From: Diphasiastrum complanatum
Lineage: Eukaryota; Streptophyta; Lycopodiopsida; Lycopodiales; Lycopodiaceae
Assembly (NCBI GenBank): GCA_029204225.1
Contig: CM055102.1
Location: 26,952,922-27,010,921, forward strand
Direction: 5' to 3'
DNA: 58,000 bases
Numbering within the stretch: the first letter of the stretch is position 1; every line of letters starts with the position of its first letter. Made by a program: the position numbers and the translations under genes. The notes below the pieces were generated by a model. It worked only from the letters and a program-made list of their open reading frames with translations, ran no database searches and was not told the origin of the DNA. This document shows, piece after piece, positions 1 to 11,003 of this stretch.

Positions 1-2502
1 CCTGAGAATCTGCACCATGGAAATTCCAACATTGTGCCAAGCCTAGCTCCTACAAATATAGCCAAATGCATGAAAGCTATATGTAGCTTATCCACGCCCG
101 TGATGGTAGATGCCTCCCCATCGATGTCAATGTCCAAAACTAGCCCCATGCTACAATGCCATCTTGTACTCCCAAATGAGCACACCTTGAAGTCCTTGCC
201 ATCAGTGTCCCCTCTAGTAGATCGCTAGCAAAACACCCATCATAGTGTTTGCCCTTCGATCACACCCCGTGCGATCTCCATCAGCTCTCCAACCTAGAGC
301 TAGCTCCCAAAGCTTCACACTTTGTCCATTTGTGTTTGCAGCTTCCTGATTCCATCATGAATCCCACCTGTAAGTCCTGTCCATGCCAACGACTCAATTC
401 CAATATGAGATAGCTGCCCCCTGATGATCATTCCATGTCATCCTGCAGTGCTATCCCTACCAAGTATTCCAATGCCATCACTGATCTCGAAGATCTGAAC
501 ATCTAGCATGTAGTGCCCACCTGTATTCTCCCAAGCTAGCTCCAAGCTGCTTCTGTGAATGGTTCTAAACCACTCCTTGAGAATACACTGAGATGTGAAC
601 TCCAAAGCCACCATCAAGTCCCTCACATGACTGTGCATGCCAATATCCCTCCAAGTGAGCCTGTGAGATCTTCCATGGCCCAAACCAAACAATCTGCACC
701 CTGTCATCGCTGGAATCTGCATCCCTGATGCAATACTGATATGGCAAATTGACTTGACTTATCCAAACTGGCAGTTGAAGTGTATCTCTTTGATGACAAA
801 CCTGATACACTGCTCCACAGCTACAACGACTTGATCAAAATTGACTTACCGACTGCAAAACTGCAAAATCATCACACTCACCACTCTCCAAGAGCATCCA
901 AAGTGTGATTACTGACCCGTTCTTCATCCTCTGCATGTCCCACACACAGCTCGTCCAATGCAAGTCTACTATCTTGTCCAATGGCTTCCAACTGGCACCA
1001 CCTCGCACTTCCATCGCCTGTGACCACCAATATGTGTGTACCTCCAAGCTAGCCCATATTTCCCTCCGAACGAAAATTTTTCAAGCTACAGATGTGTGTG
1101 TCAATGTAGCTATCACCCAACTCGACAATGCCATTGCCGATCATACTTGTGAGAGCGTTCCCCCCAAAATGCCACCTGACGTTGGTCGGTTCTGACCCCA
1201 AGAGTTGAACCTGATCACAAGAATTTTTCATCTGTAACCGGCATACCATGCCTACCTCTCACCTGCTTTCCCTCTCAAAATTGTCGCCAATGATGAGTAG
1301 TCACGCCGCCAAACTGCACTTCCATCGCCAATACTAGTTTTCTCTACACAATTCTGCTACCATTCGGCCCATATCGCATTTACCACTTCCAAACACCATG
1401 TTACCCTATCAGGAGTAAGTAATAATGATTCCAAAGTGATAATGCCTCATTGTACCGCCTTTTAGCAAGTTTCACCAGCCAAAAATTGCCCCGAATTTGG
1501 CCCTACGGTACCCAAATGGCGAATGTAGCCCATCACTAGGTCACCTGCACTATGCTCGATAAAATGGTTATAAAAACACCCGAAACACCTTTCTGCCTAC
1601 TTTACAGCTTGGAAATTCAACTCCTATAGCCCAAGATCCAAGTTTTTCCCTACAAAAACCCTAGCAAGCTTTTTGGGGTTTGAAGACCTCTTGCTACCGA
1701 TCGATCCAGCATCCTAATGAGGGTGCGGCTGTCCACAGCCTTTTAGAAGCAGCTCCTCTATAGTAGGGCACCCACCATCCATGCTCTACAGATCTAGAAA
1801 TGTCCTCCTATAGAGAAAAATCCATGGCTTTGTTGGTAGAAACCCTAGCTGTCTTTTTCTTCCGTAGCTGAGAGAAGGATTAATTGCTCTTGACATGCTT
1901 CATGGCTGACCCTGCCCTCCTGGCAATCACTTGGCCTTTTCCATACAGTGCTAGGTAGCAATTTACAATGCTCAATTCCATCAAGTACAGAGAAAGATCC
2001 GTGACTTTCCATTTTTTTTTTCAACTAGCCAACTTTTTGGCAATTCACAGAACTGCTCCTTTCTCCCCACACTGTAAATGGATTTCAAAATCCACTCAAC
2101 CCTGAGTTACCACTACCTTGCAACCCGTTCTGATCTGCTCCGCTCCCCAATTGAAGGAGTACTCAGAGAAACCCGGCCAACTTCCTGTCATAGCCACATA
2201 CAACCGTTTTTGAGCAATTTTTCCGTGAATTCTCCCCAGAATCCGCCTACGACGATCGTTCTGATCTTCCCCAAAGCTCCGATCGAAGGAACTTTGCCAT
2301 CTCTTGCCATCCGGACTATCGATATCCCCTGGCAATTTCAAAGTTAGTTACTATAAGTTCAAACATGATTTCTATCACTATTGTCTTGTTTGAAATTGAT
2401 AGGCGTAGTCATGTATTGGAAAGTTGAAGATAGTTTATTCCGCCATGCATGAAAAGTTTTCTTTTCGAACTAGACCTATCTTCTGCACACCAGTTTTCGA
2501 CT
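1..2502. other. Non-coding region, unassigned
   Basis: No convincing gene is visible. The open frames here are short, overlap on both strands and match no family I recognise. The right end (about 2350-2490) leads directly into a copia-type primer-binding site, so the last few hundred bases are probably the 5' LTR of a copia element ending near 2488 (TTCTGCACA). I could not find the LTR start. That putative LTR does not resemble the 3' LTR at 3793-4440, so the two probably belong to different elements. Confidence 0.4.
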
Positions 2503-2514
2503 TGGTATCAGAGC
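2503..2514 (+). other. Retrotransposon primer-binding site (initiator Met tRNA)
   Basis: TGGTATCAGAGC is the standard complement to the 3' end of plant initiator tRNA-Met, used to prime minus-strand DNA synthesis. It is followed by about 320 bp without gag and then copia RT, so the internal region is largely deleted. Confidence 0.75.
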
Positions 2515-2839
2515 AAGTGTTTTGGTTCTGAACGAGCAAGTGGGGCTTTCCTTCGCCATGTGCTCGCTTGAGTGGGGGTGTTGGAGGATGCAAGCTACGC
2601 ACAAAGTGACTACGTCAGAAATGGCACCAAAAAGAGTGCATTCATCCCATAAGCAAATGGAGACTATAACAGAACCCACATATAAGCTCATTGTACACAA
2701 TGTACCCTTGTCCCCCAGTACCAGCCCTTTTGGGGTCAAAGGGGAATGATGGCAAGTGGCTAGGCGGTGGGGATGGGATTCTGCACGCGGCCCGTAGGGC
2801 ACGCACGACACGCCACATCGTCTACTGGACCGCTCTATC

Positions 2840-3780
2840 ATGTTGAGTGGTGGAGAGAATCAAGATATGGAGGATATCAGAAGTGCTCTCAAGAAGGAGT
2901 TTGAGGTGCATGATCTTGGTCACTTGCATTACATTTTAGGAATAGAAGTGATTAGATCTTCTCAATCTACTTTCATTTTTCAAGAGAAGTACGCTAATTC
3001 TATTCTAGAAATATTTCATATGGTAGATGCAAAATCTTGTGATTACACCTATGGAGTCTCATGTAAAGCTAACTATAAGGGTAATGAAAGATCCTTCAAG
3101 GACATTACTCTCTATAGGAAGCTAGCTGGTTCACTCATCTTTCTAGCCATTACAAGACCAGATCTAAGGTATTGTGTTGGAAGATTGAGCAATTTATGCA
3201 AGATCCTAGTGAAGAGCATTGGAAGCTAGGGAAATGAGTTTTGAGGTACATCATTGGAACTCGAGATTTTGGCATATCGTATGAGGGACCATCACCTAAC
3301 TTGTTTGGATTTTCAGATTCGTATTTTGCTGGAGATATGATGGATAGGAAATCCATTAATGCTCATTGTATTTTCATAGTTGATGGACGTATATCATGGA
3401 TGTCGAAGAAACAAGCCATTATCTCATTGTCAATTAGTGAGGTAGAGTACAAACCTCTTACACATTGCACAAAGGAGATGGTATGGATCAAGAGGATGAT
3501 CAAGGATCTTCACTTGCTGGATTTTTCAGAGAGCCCAATCATCTTTTGTGACAATCAATCAGCCCAAAGGTTGAAAACCAATCCTATCTTTCATGCTAGG
3601 AGCAAGCACATTGAGGTGACATATCACTTTGTGAGGGAGCAAGTCATGGAAAAGGAGCAAGTCAACATGTGCCCTCAAGGGAATGTGTAGCTGATATCTT
3701 CACCAAAGCATTGGTAAAGGACTTGTTCATGAAGCATAGGACTTCACTTGGAGTGTTTTCAAAGTCTATGCTCAAACTAG
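2840..3780 (+). pseudogene. Truncated Ty1/copia pol: RT end, RNase H
   Basis: The first frame (2840-3228) encodes the end of a copia reverse transcriptase: the 'EVHDLGHLHYILGIEV' block followed by 'YRKLAGSLIFLAITRPDL'. A stop at 3226-3228 and a frame change follow. The second frame (3241-3690) encodes copia RNase H: 'SDSYFAGD', 'RKSINAHCIF', 'SWMSKKQAIISLSISEVEY', 'CDNQSA', 'RSKHIEV'. The frame then shifts again into 'ADIFTKAL' (about 3690-3720), the usual copia C-terminus. Gag, protease, integrase and the RT catalytic half are missing. The order RNase H, purine tract (3782-3792), LTR is normal for a 3' end. It is dead because of the truncation and at least two frame breaks. Confidence 0.85.
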
Positions 3781-3792
3781 TTGAAGAGGGAG

Positions 3793-4440
3793 TGTGAAAG
3801 ATTTCAACTAGTTTTGCTATTTTGGTCATATTTGTATATTTGGCAATTGAGGCCAATTTTCATAATAGACTTAGAGTTTGACTTTTCAAAGTTATATTAG
3901 TCTAAAAGAATTTTAATAAACACTTTGGAAAGTGTGGAAAACTATACAACACGAGTTTTGGTGAGATTCAATTTGAGAAGTAGTTACATTGAATCTAGTC
4001 ACAAAAATAGTAGGGTTTTCATTATGGAGGAAAACCAAAGTTTAAATTTAGATTTGGACATGCTATAAAAGGATGTAACTCATGGGAAGAGGAGACATTC
4101 TCTCTCTCTTATCTCATTCATGCTTATACATGGTTCTCTTTGGGTTCTACTATCCATTGATGTAGTATATTGGTGATATCTTGCAATTTTGTGTGTAGAA
4201 TGTTTATTTATGTTATTTTCATATCCACACAAGTGAAATACATTAGCTTACTATTTTTGTATGCACAACAACTTAATCATATCTTATTTTTGATGTTTAA
4301 TTAGGTTTTTAGTGATTTTGCATCTCTTTCTTTGAGTAGATGTTGATTTTTCCACATTGGCAGGATTGGTAGAATTGATCTATTTCTAACCAAAGATCAG
4401 GTTATGGATTTGGATCTTAATTGATCCCAAATTCTTCACA
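3793..4440 (+). repeat. 3' LTR of the copia element
   Basis: The segment starts TGTGAA and ends TTCACA, a six-base terminal inverted repeat with the usual TG...CA ends. A purine-rich tract (GAAGAGGGAG) lies immediately upstream and the copia RNase H end is 70-100 bp away. It is 648 bp long. No matching 5' LTR is in the window, so no target duplication can be checked. It contains a TATA-like stretch near 4065 (GCTATAAAAGG), a good candidate for the LTR promoter. Confidence 0.75.
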
Positions 4441-6096
4441 CGACATTCCAAGAACCAAACTTGCCAGTCTGTTCTACAATATGCTCGTCAAATATTTTTG
4501 ATGCTCAAGTACCAGAAGGATTACAAGGTGAGGATGTTTTCGAAGAAGAAGATCCGTAGGCAAGCCTTCAAGCCAAATCAACCCCACCTGCGGATTAGCT
4601 CTTGCCATAACCAGATTACCTACTATCACAATTCTGGTGACATCCTAGGGATTCACACCCATCTAGAAAAAATGATCTAGAGGAGAAATGGATATCAAAG
4701 CTTTAATCCGAAAATACCTTGATCAGCTAAAAGCTTATTCAAATCAATCGAGAGCTCCAGATAGCCAAGCAACATAAAGCTAAATCAGAGGCCAATCTCA
4801 AAAAGGCCAAAAAATATGAAGATGCATTGGAAGACTATGTGGCAAAACTCCAAGATGTCTTAATAAACACTCATGATCAAGTCGAAAAAGCCATCCAAGA
4901 CACCAGACAACAAATTCCTCTTTTGTAAGGTCAATCAGATATGACAGTTGAGAAAAAAATGTATTTTAAAGGAGTTGGATGCCATTGCAGAAGAGCGGGA
5001 TAATTTGCTCCACACACCCATAGCAAAGCATCTTATTTTCTATAACGAGATTACTTACCTGCTTTGGAAAGTCGAGACCTATAAAGAAACGTTATTAGCC
5101 AAGGCCAAGGAAATAAAAAGGGGTATGAACAATCAACTGTTGTGGTTCTACAAACAACTCCTCAGATCCACATGCCAGTCATTCCAACATTTTCACCACT
5201 GTCGCAAGATCCAGATCAAGGGCATGACGATTCGGGCATTGGACTGATGTGGACGTTGATCCATCTCAAGCAACTAAGGTTCAAGAAATACCAACTTCAG
5301 AAGCACGGCCATCAACACAAAGTGGATCGGCCAGGAATATCTTTCAAAGACCAATCAACATAGAGGAAGAAATCCAAAACCTACTTCGCCAACATCCTCA
5401 TGGATCATCAAGAGGTGACTGGGTCGTTGAGTTCAAAACCTCCGAAATCGAAGCGGGGAAAGAATTGGATAAGCTGCCAGCATTGGGCCCCTTGGAGAAA
5501 GATTGTTTTCGAGAAAACGCTAGATTCCATAAGGAGTTATGTGGCTAGTCCTAGGTAGTTGCGTATTGATCCATACTACGTGCCTATTCCACGAAGGAAC
5601 AGATGGAAAAATTGCGGTGTACCATTGGATAAAATTACCATCCATACACCGAATTGGCCGATCTTCCACCACACGTTCAATTGGAACATCTCAGTGGACG
5701 TCCATAGAGCGCTCCAAGCATATGCCCATGAATATCTATTTTCACCAAATCCCACGGTTAGACAATCACCCATATTCGCTAAAGATTTGGTTACTTTGGC
5801 ATCAATTCTGATGAGATGGGACGACTATTTTCTTGCCTTATGCTTTGATTCAAATCTTCCATTGGCATCAGACAAAGTCTCGAATCAACTATCGTTAGCC
5901 AGACTGCACTACCGTGTGGCAATGATGAGTGGCTCTTTGGGAGAAGAAATTCATTACGTGGACAACTTCCAATTGGTTGTCAAAGGCCAATAAGTGTTTT
6001 CTTCCACACGACAGATATTTCAATGAGCCCTGCCTAGAATTCATAGAAAAAGTCCAATATCATTCAATCCAAAATTTAATAATAAATCTTGTGAGG
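4441..6096 (+). pseudogene. Frameshifted coiled-coil, gag-like coding relic
   Basis: Consecutive frames on the plus strand read as one broken protein. Near 4770-4930 the codons give a Lys/Glu-rich coiled-coil-like stretch ('KKAKKYEDALEDYVAKLQD'). Then 4948-5247 gives a helical segment with 'LDAIAEERDNLLHTPIAKHL'. 5249-5548 gives a more polar segment ('INIEEEIQNLLRQHPHG'), and 5559-5993 gives 'RIDPYYVPIPRRNRWKN' to 'RWDDYFLALCFDSNLPLAS'. At least four frame changes or stops separate them. I recognise no family. Its position before a promoter-like segment (6380-6460) suggests the gag-type protein of a retroelement or pararetrovirus-like repeat, but there is no RT beside it to confirm this. Confidence 0.35.
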
Positions 6097-6375
6097 TGTC
6101 ATGGGACCGCCACCAGTTTTGTTGGGGGAAACTATTGGAGGGTTTGCGGATATCGAGAGAACCCTAATTAGATTATACTTTTACTAGAAATTAATAAGTG
6201 AGAGGGATTTGGCACCCTGCGTGTGTAAGTCCAACTCAATGATCACATAGTTAAAAACTAGTTATTTGACTAGTTAAAAACTAATAAAAGGACTTCAGGC
6301 CTTTTTGCAAGAATTAAATGTCACGAGGCCTAATAGTCAAGTTAGTGAATAAAAAAGGGTTTCCCCAAGGTGAAA

Positions 6376-6464
6376 ACTGGCCAATAAGATTTGAGGCCAA
6401 AGCCCTAAAATCCACTATATATAGTGGTACTTTGTGATTCATTTTACATGTTCATTTCAATAAA
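6376..6464 (+). promoter_or_regulatory. LTR or pararetroviral-type promoter: CCAAT, TATA, AATAAA
   Basis: Within about 80 bp there is a CCAAT box (GGCCAATAAG, about 6379-6388), a perfect 16-base palindromic TATA box (CCACTATATATAGTGG, 6412-6427), and an AATAAA signal near 6459. Such close packing of promoter and polyadenylation signals is typical of LTRs and of plant pararetrovirus leaders. The flanks (6097-6540) hold no gene; a TGTCATGGGA at 6098 could be an LTR start. Boundaries are not proven. Confidence 0.45.
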
Positions 6465-6546
6465 GCAGGTGGAACCTCTATCAAATTGAAATTGGATGTC
6501 CTTGCTCTTCTTTCTTGCTCCATCTCTCATGCTTTAAATACTATTC

Positions 6547-6576
6547 ATGAGAGAGAGAGAGAGAGAGAGAGAGAGA
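6547..6576. repeat. (GA)n microsatellite
   Basis: A run of about 15 GA units is visible directly. Confidence 0.95.
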
Positions 6577-8036
6577 CCACCAATCATCTCGCAGTAAGTG
6601 ATTCCCTCGAGGGCAGTTAGCTCCCCCAAGGGAATGCTAGCTGCCCTCCAAGAGGCTGTCGATGTTGTCAGGTAGGTCATAAGATAAATATGAAAAGTCT
6701 TCCTGTTCAAGCATTTTATTAACAATAAGATATAGTTTGCTTCTTAGGAAACTTTTTTTTTTTTCTGAAAAGCATTGATTAGGATTTGTACTTCATTTAA
6801 AAACATAATATGCTTATTTCAACATTACATTGTTGTGATAACTTGAGATATAATGACTTGGTATGAATTATAAATGGGTCTATTGGACAAAAGATGTATA
6901 TATTGCAAAACATGAAAGGGTAGCTCCTTTCTTTTATCGTATTTGGAGAGATGTGTGATTCCAGTAATAGGATCAAAAGAGGTATTAATATTTAGAAAGT
7001 GCACAGTATGTTCCTCACCAGTACTAGTATAAATTTCAAATATTTTAGACTAATGAATCATCACGATAACTTAACTTACCAATACTTACTTCTTTAGCAA
7101 AAAAACTAGTAAATGCATTTGTTTGATTCTCAAAGAAAGTAACACACGTGTAGGCCAATTGTTGCTTTGTGCAACTTTAAACTTTAAAACAAACTAATAT
7201 CAAATTTTTTTTATTATAAAACACAAACTTCTCAAAAATATAGATATATTTCAGATTCAAAGTATACGACAATATGCAAATTAGATATGAATCACCTAAA
7301 AAATACATTATATCCTATTTATCTTATTATGCTCCCATGCTAATTAACTTACATAGCAACATATTAATGCTTGCATGCAAAAGCAGAGAATTAATCATCT
7401 GTGTGTGCATCTTATTATTATTTTCACAAGGCTATGGTGCATATTACCAAGCTAAATACTTGCCCTATAGCTCTTATTGACCTCAAAGATCTGTGGCAAT
7501 TTTCACTTTCATCTAATTGGTGTTAAATTGGAAAGCAGAAGTGAGCAAGAGTCTTTTCTAGGATAACCTTTTTTAATTAATTATGTTGTCTGATACAGCG
7601 GAATAATAATCATCAAGAAATCTTGTCATGTCAGATCTCTTCATGTGAACTCAATAACAAACTAGTATTTATCAATTTTAGACTTACAAATCCAAACTCG
7701 TCTTTTAAAAACCAAAAAACGAAAGTTGCATCGTAAGAGATTGAAGTTTCTATTGCTTTTGTTGAACTTTGTTATTATCTATTGAAAATTGAAATGTACG
7801 TATGCGATTTATTATTGTGGTATTAGGTAAGAAGGTCTTGCCATAATGTTGAAATTGTTGGATTAACAAAAAAAAATCATCATCACAATCCATAAAACAT
7901 TTACCTATGAAAGTTAAGAACAACCATCAAAATTTTACTAGGATATTCTTCTACATTGTTTTAATCTTCACAAAAAGTTGAAATACGACAATATGACATG
8001 GCAAGGCCTTTGTGGTACAATGCCACATCATTCTCT
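6577..8036. other. AT-rich non-coding stretch
   Basis: No gene or recognisable repeat is visible. Base composition is strongly A+T with many stops in all frames. The 68-codon frame at 7274-7480 has no supporting features. Confidence 0.5.
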
Positions 8037-10217
8037 TTTTCATAATGCATCTTGGTTTCCAAGGGGGCTTGGACCTAGGACCAAAGAAACGTTGGATGCC
8101 AATCTAACCAACTAGCCAACCCTTGAATGATATTTTTCATAATGCTTCTTGGTTTCCAAGGGGGCACTCGAACCAAGGACCAAAGAAACTTTGGATGCCA
8201 AGCTAACCAATTGAGCCAACTCGAAGAATTGAGTTTTTCCATAATGCATCTTGGTTTCCAAGGGGGGCTCGAACTTGGGACCAAAGAAACTTTGGATGCC
8301 AAGCTAACCAACTGAGCCAACCCTTGGATATAGTATTTCCATAACCAACTAGCCAACCCTTGAATGATTTTTTTCATAATGCTTCTTGGTTTCCAAGGGG
8401 GCACTCGAACCAGGGACCAAAGAAACTTTGGATGCCAAGCTAGCCGATTGAGCCAACTCGAAGAATTGAGTTTTTCCATAATGCATCTTGGTTTCCAAGG
8501 GGGGGCTTGAACTTGGGACCAAAGAAACTCTGGATGTCAAGCTAACCAAATGAGCCAACCCCGTTGGGTTAGTTTTTCCATAGTGCTTCTTGGTTTTCAA
8601 GGGGAGGCTCGAACATGAGACCAAATACCGTAAGATCTCAGGAAGAAGCTCGACTTCCAGAGTATCAAATCTATTTTCATTAGCTACACTAGGAGCAAAA
8701 AAACTTTGGATGCCAAGCTCACCAACTGAGCCAACCCCTGGATTGTTTTTCCATAATGCTTCTTGGTTTCCAATGGGAGGCTCGAACTTGGGACCAATGA
8801 AAAACTTTCGATGTCAAGCTAACCAACTAAGCCAATCCCAAAGTGTTTTTCCATAATGCTTCGTGGTTGTAAAGGGGGCTTGAACCTGGGACCAAAGAAA
8901 CTTTGGATGCCAAGCTAACCAACTGAGCCAACCCTTGGATGTTTTTCCTTTGGATGCCAAGCTAACCAACTAAGCCAATCCCAAAGTGTTTTTCCATAAT
9001 GCTTCTTGGTTGTAAAGGGGGCTTGAACCTAGGACCAAAGAAACTTTGGATGTCAAGCTAACCAAGTGAGCCAACCCTTGGATTGTTGCTTTGTTATAGT
9101 TATACAGTATCTCAAATCGCCTTATGGCCTTTACGCTTTCAACATGCATTCCTTTGTACTCTGATGGGTTTTCTCATCTTTTATTAATAAAAACAGGAAA
9201 TTTTTTCTTCTTCTTTTTCCATAATGCTTCTTGGTTTCCAAGGGGAGGCTCGAACTTGAGACCAAAGAAACTTTGGATGTCAAGATAACCAATTGAGCCA
9301 ACACCCTTCTTCTTTTTCCATTAATGCTTCTTGGTTTCCAAGGGAAGTCTTGAACCTGAGACCAAAAAAACTTTGGATGTCAAGCTAACCAACTGAGCTA
9401 ACCTCATTGGTTCTTTTTTCATAATGCTTCTCGGTTTTCAAAGGGGAGGTTCGAACTTGAGACCAAAGAAACTTTGGATGTCAAGCTAACCAACTTAGCC
9501 AACCTCCTTGGTTTCCTTTTTCATAATGCTTCTTGGTTTCCAAGGGAGGCTCGAACTTGGGACCAATGAAACTTTGGATGCCAAGGTAACCAACTCAACC
9601 AACCCCCTTGGGTTTCCTTTTTCATAATGCTTCTTGGTTTCCAAGGGGAGGCTCGAACCTGGGACCAAAGAAACTTTGGATGCCAAGCCAACCAACTGAG
9701 CCAACCCCGTTGGGTTTCCTTTTTCATAATGCTTCTTGGTTTCCAAGAAGAGGCTCGAACCTGGGACCAAAGAAACTTTGGATGCCAAGCCAACCAACTG
9801 AGCCAACCCCGTTGGGTTTCCTTTTTCATAATGCTTCTTGGTTTCCAAGGGGAGGCTCGAACCTGGGACCAAAGAAACTTTGGATGCCAAGCTAACCAGT
9901 TGAGCCAACCCCGTTGGGTTCCTTCCTTTTTCATAATGCTTCTTGGTTTCCAATGGAAGGCTCGAACTTGAGACCAAAGAAACTTTGGATGTCAAGCGTT
10001 AACCAATTGAGCCAACTCCCTTGGGTCCTTTTTCATAATGCTTCTTGGTTTCCAAGGGGAGGCTCGAACTTGAGACCAAAGAAACTTTGGATGTCAAGCG
10101 TTAACCAATTGAGCCAACTCCCTTGGGTCCTTTTTCATAATGCTTCTTGGTTTCCAAGGGGAGGCTCGAACCTGGGACCAAAGAAACTTTGGATGCCAAG
10201 CTAACCAGTTGAGCCTG
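8037..10217 (-). repeat. Tandem array of about 20 tRNA-derived SINE-like units
   Basis: About twenty head-to-tail copies of a unit of roughly 100 bp start near 8037, 8132, 8235, 8368, 8471, 8573, 8748, 8846, 8943 (partial), 8988, 9213, 9313, 9415, 9517, 9617, 9719, 9821, 9928, 10029 and 10131. Read on the minus strand, the unit has an exact RNA polymerase III A box (TGGCTCAGTTGG). A B box (GGTTCGAGCC) starts 44 nt after it, which is the A-B spacing of a real tRNA. The anticodon-arm region is a perfect hairpin (CCAAAG-TTT-CTTTGG), and a second hairpin (CTTGG-AAA-CCAAG) follows the B box. Copies at 9500-10200 are the most alike; those at 8000-9100 are more diverged. The array is interrupted by unrelated DNA at about 8628-8695 and 9080-9210. 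Confidence 0.85.
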
Positions 10218-10240
10218 ACTCTTACCATTTTTTCAAACCA

Positions 10241-10330
10241 TAAAAACGGGGTTGGCTCAGTTGGTTGGCTTGGCATCCAAAGTTTCTTTGGTCCCAGGTT
10301 CAAGCCTCCCCTTGGAAACCAAGAAGCATT
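10241..10330 (+). mobile_element. Single SINE copy, inverted to the array, with target duplication
   Basis: This copy carries the same A box (TGGCTCAGTTGG), anticodon-arm hairpin and B box (GGTTCAAGCC) as the array units but lies in the opposite orientation. It is bracketed by the direct repeat CATTTTTTCAAACCA (10226-10240 and 10327-10341). Thirteen or more of those bases lie outside the repeat unit. A direct repeat of this length at both ends is the mark of LINE-driven retroposition, so the array unit is a mobile SINE. The element is very short (about 88 bp), essentially a tRNA-like head with almost no body. Confidence 0.75.
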
Positions 10331-10445
10331 TTTTCAAACCACTTTCAAAGACTAGACTCCTCTTCTACCTCTACTACCTTTCCCAAACGTATATTCTCAC
10401 ACATATCTTTTGTATCTAATATCGGATTCGCCTTTGACACGATTC

Positions 10446-10482
10446 TCTTTCTCTCTCTCTCTCTCTCTCGTTCGTATAAAAA
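10446..10482 (+). promoter_or_regulatory. CT-rich tract and TATA box of paralogous unit 1
   Basis: A pyrimidine (CT)n tract (10446-10469) is followed by a TATA-type box (TATAAAAA, 10475-10482), about 270 bp upstream of the ATG of the small ORF at 10752. Y-patch plus TATA is a common plant core promoter. The paralogous unit has its own TATATAAG near 20027. No transcript evidence is available. Confidence 0.4.
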
Positions 10483-10751
10483 CCATCTCTGTAAGTTTCA
10501 TTCACACATTTCTAGCAGTTCTGATATCAAATCCTATTGGGTCTGGCACGTCTCTTAGCTTCCAGATATTTGCAGCTGAAGCGCTAACGCAACCTGTGGG
10601 TTTGCTTTCAATAAGAGTAAAATTCAGCTGGTTGAGTCCTTTGTATTGCTAGCATCAGGCTTTAAATTTGCTGTGGAGTAACTCCAGAACGCATTTCTTG
10701 CAAAGCGCACTGATATTCCAAAGATTGCAAGACATCAAGCAATTCCTGCAA

Positions 10752-11003
10752 ATGGAAAGAGCGAAACCGCTACAGTCACCCACTCTGAGCCTTGAGACCA
10801 TACCTCCTCTGCTCATCACCATCGTTAGGAGCTCGTCTCTTGTGAGAAAGCTTGACACCATAACCGAAGACTACCACCATACAATCCTGGGTGCAAAAGG
10901 GAACCACACAGAATATTCTGTTGTTGCCCCAGCTAAAGATGGCGACAACTACCCACAAGTCTTAGAATCCGGTGTTGATAAGGTTTCATACAATTCTAGA
11001 TAG
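10752..11003 (+). CDS. Unrecognised small protein, paralog 1 (83 aa)
   Basis: The ATG at 10752 opens an 83-residue frame ending in TAG at 11003. It is homologous to the frame at 20396-20662. Shared blocks are MERA, SPTL.LET, LIT.VR.SS.VRKLDTI.EDYH, NHTEYS and PQ.L. The two copies differ by length changes that stay in frame (one codon, four codons and about 19 codons), and the central block is the best conserved. This pattern suggests protein-level constraint. The protein is hydrophilic, rich in Ser/Thr and charged residues, with no signal peptide or membrane segment and no domain I know. Similarity continues into both flanks (about 10350-11400 against 19976-21200), so a whole transcription unit was duplicated. 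It may be a lineage-specific gene; a conserved non-coding RNA is the alternative. Confidence 0.5.
   Translation: MERAKPLQSPTLSLETIPPLLITIVRSSSLVRKLDTITEDYHHTILGAKGNHTEYSVVAPAKDGDNYPQVLESGVDKVSYNSR

Noticed and set aside
34-1249. Several 60-96 aa frames in the first 1.25 kb
   Set aside because: They overlap on opposite strands, lack any motif, and start and stop at random positions.
3793-4440. LTR pair with the sequence before the primer-binding site at 2503
   Set aside because: The ends do not match (TTCTTCACA against TTCTGCACA with unrelated upstream sequence), so the two are not treated as one intact element.
9495-9995. 166-aa repeated minus-strand protein
   Set aside because: It is only a translation of the SINE array; the same DNA is open in several frames on both strands because the unit is about 102 bp.
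8037-10217. CRISPR-like array
   Set aside because: The repeats are contiguous units of about 100 bp without unique spacers, have tRNA A/B boxes, and the context is a plant nuclear genome.
8037-10330. Functional tRNA genes
   Set aside because: A and B boxes are present, but acceptor and T stems do not pair well and the anticodon arm is a 6-bp stem with a 3-nt loop, so no proper tRNA can form.
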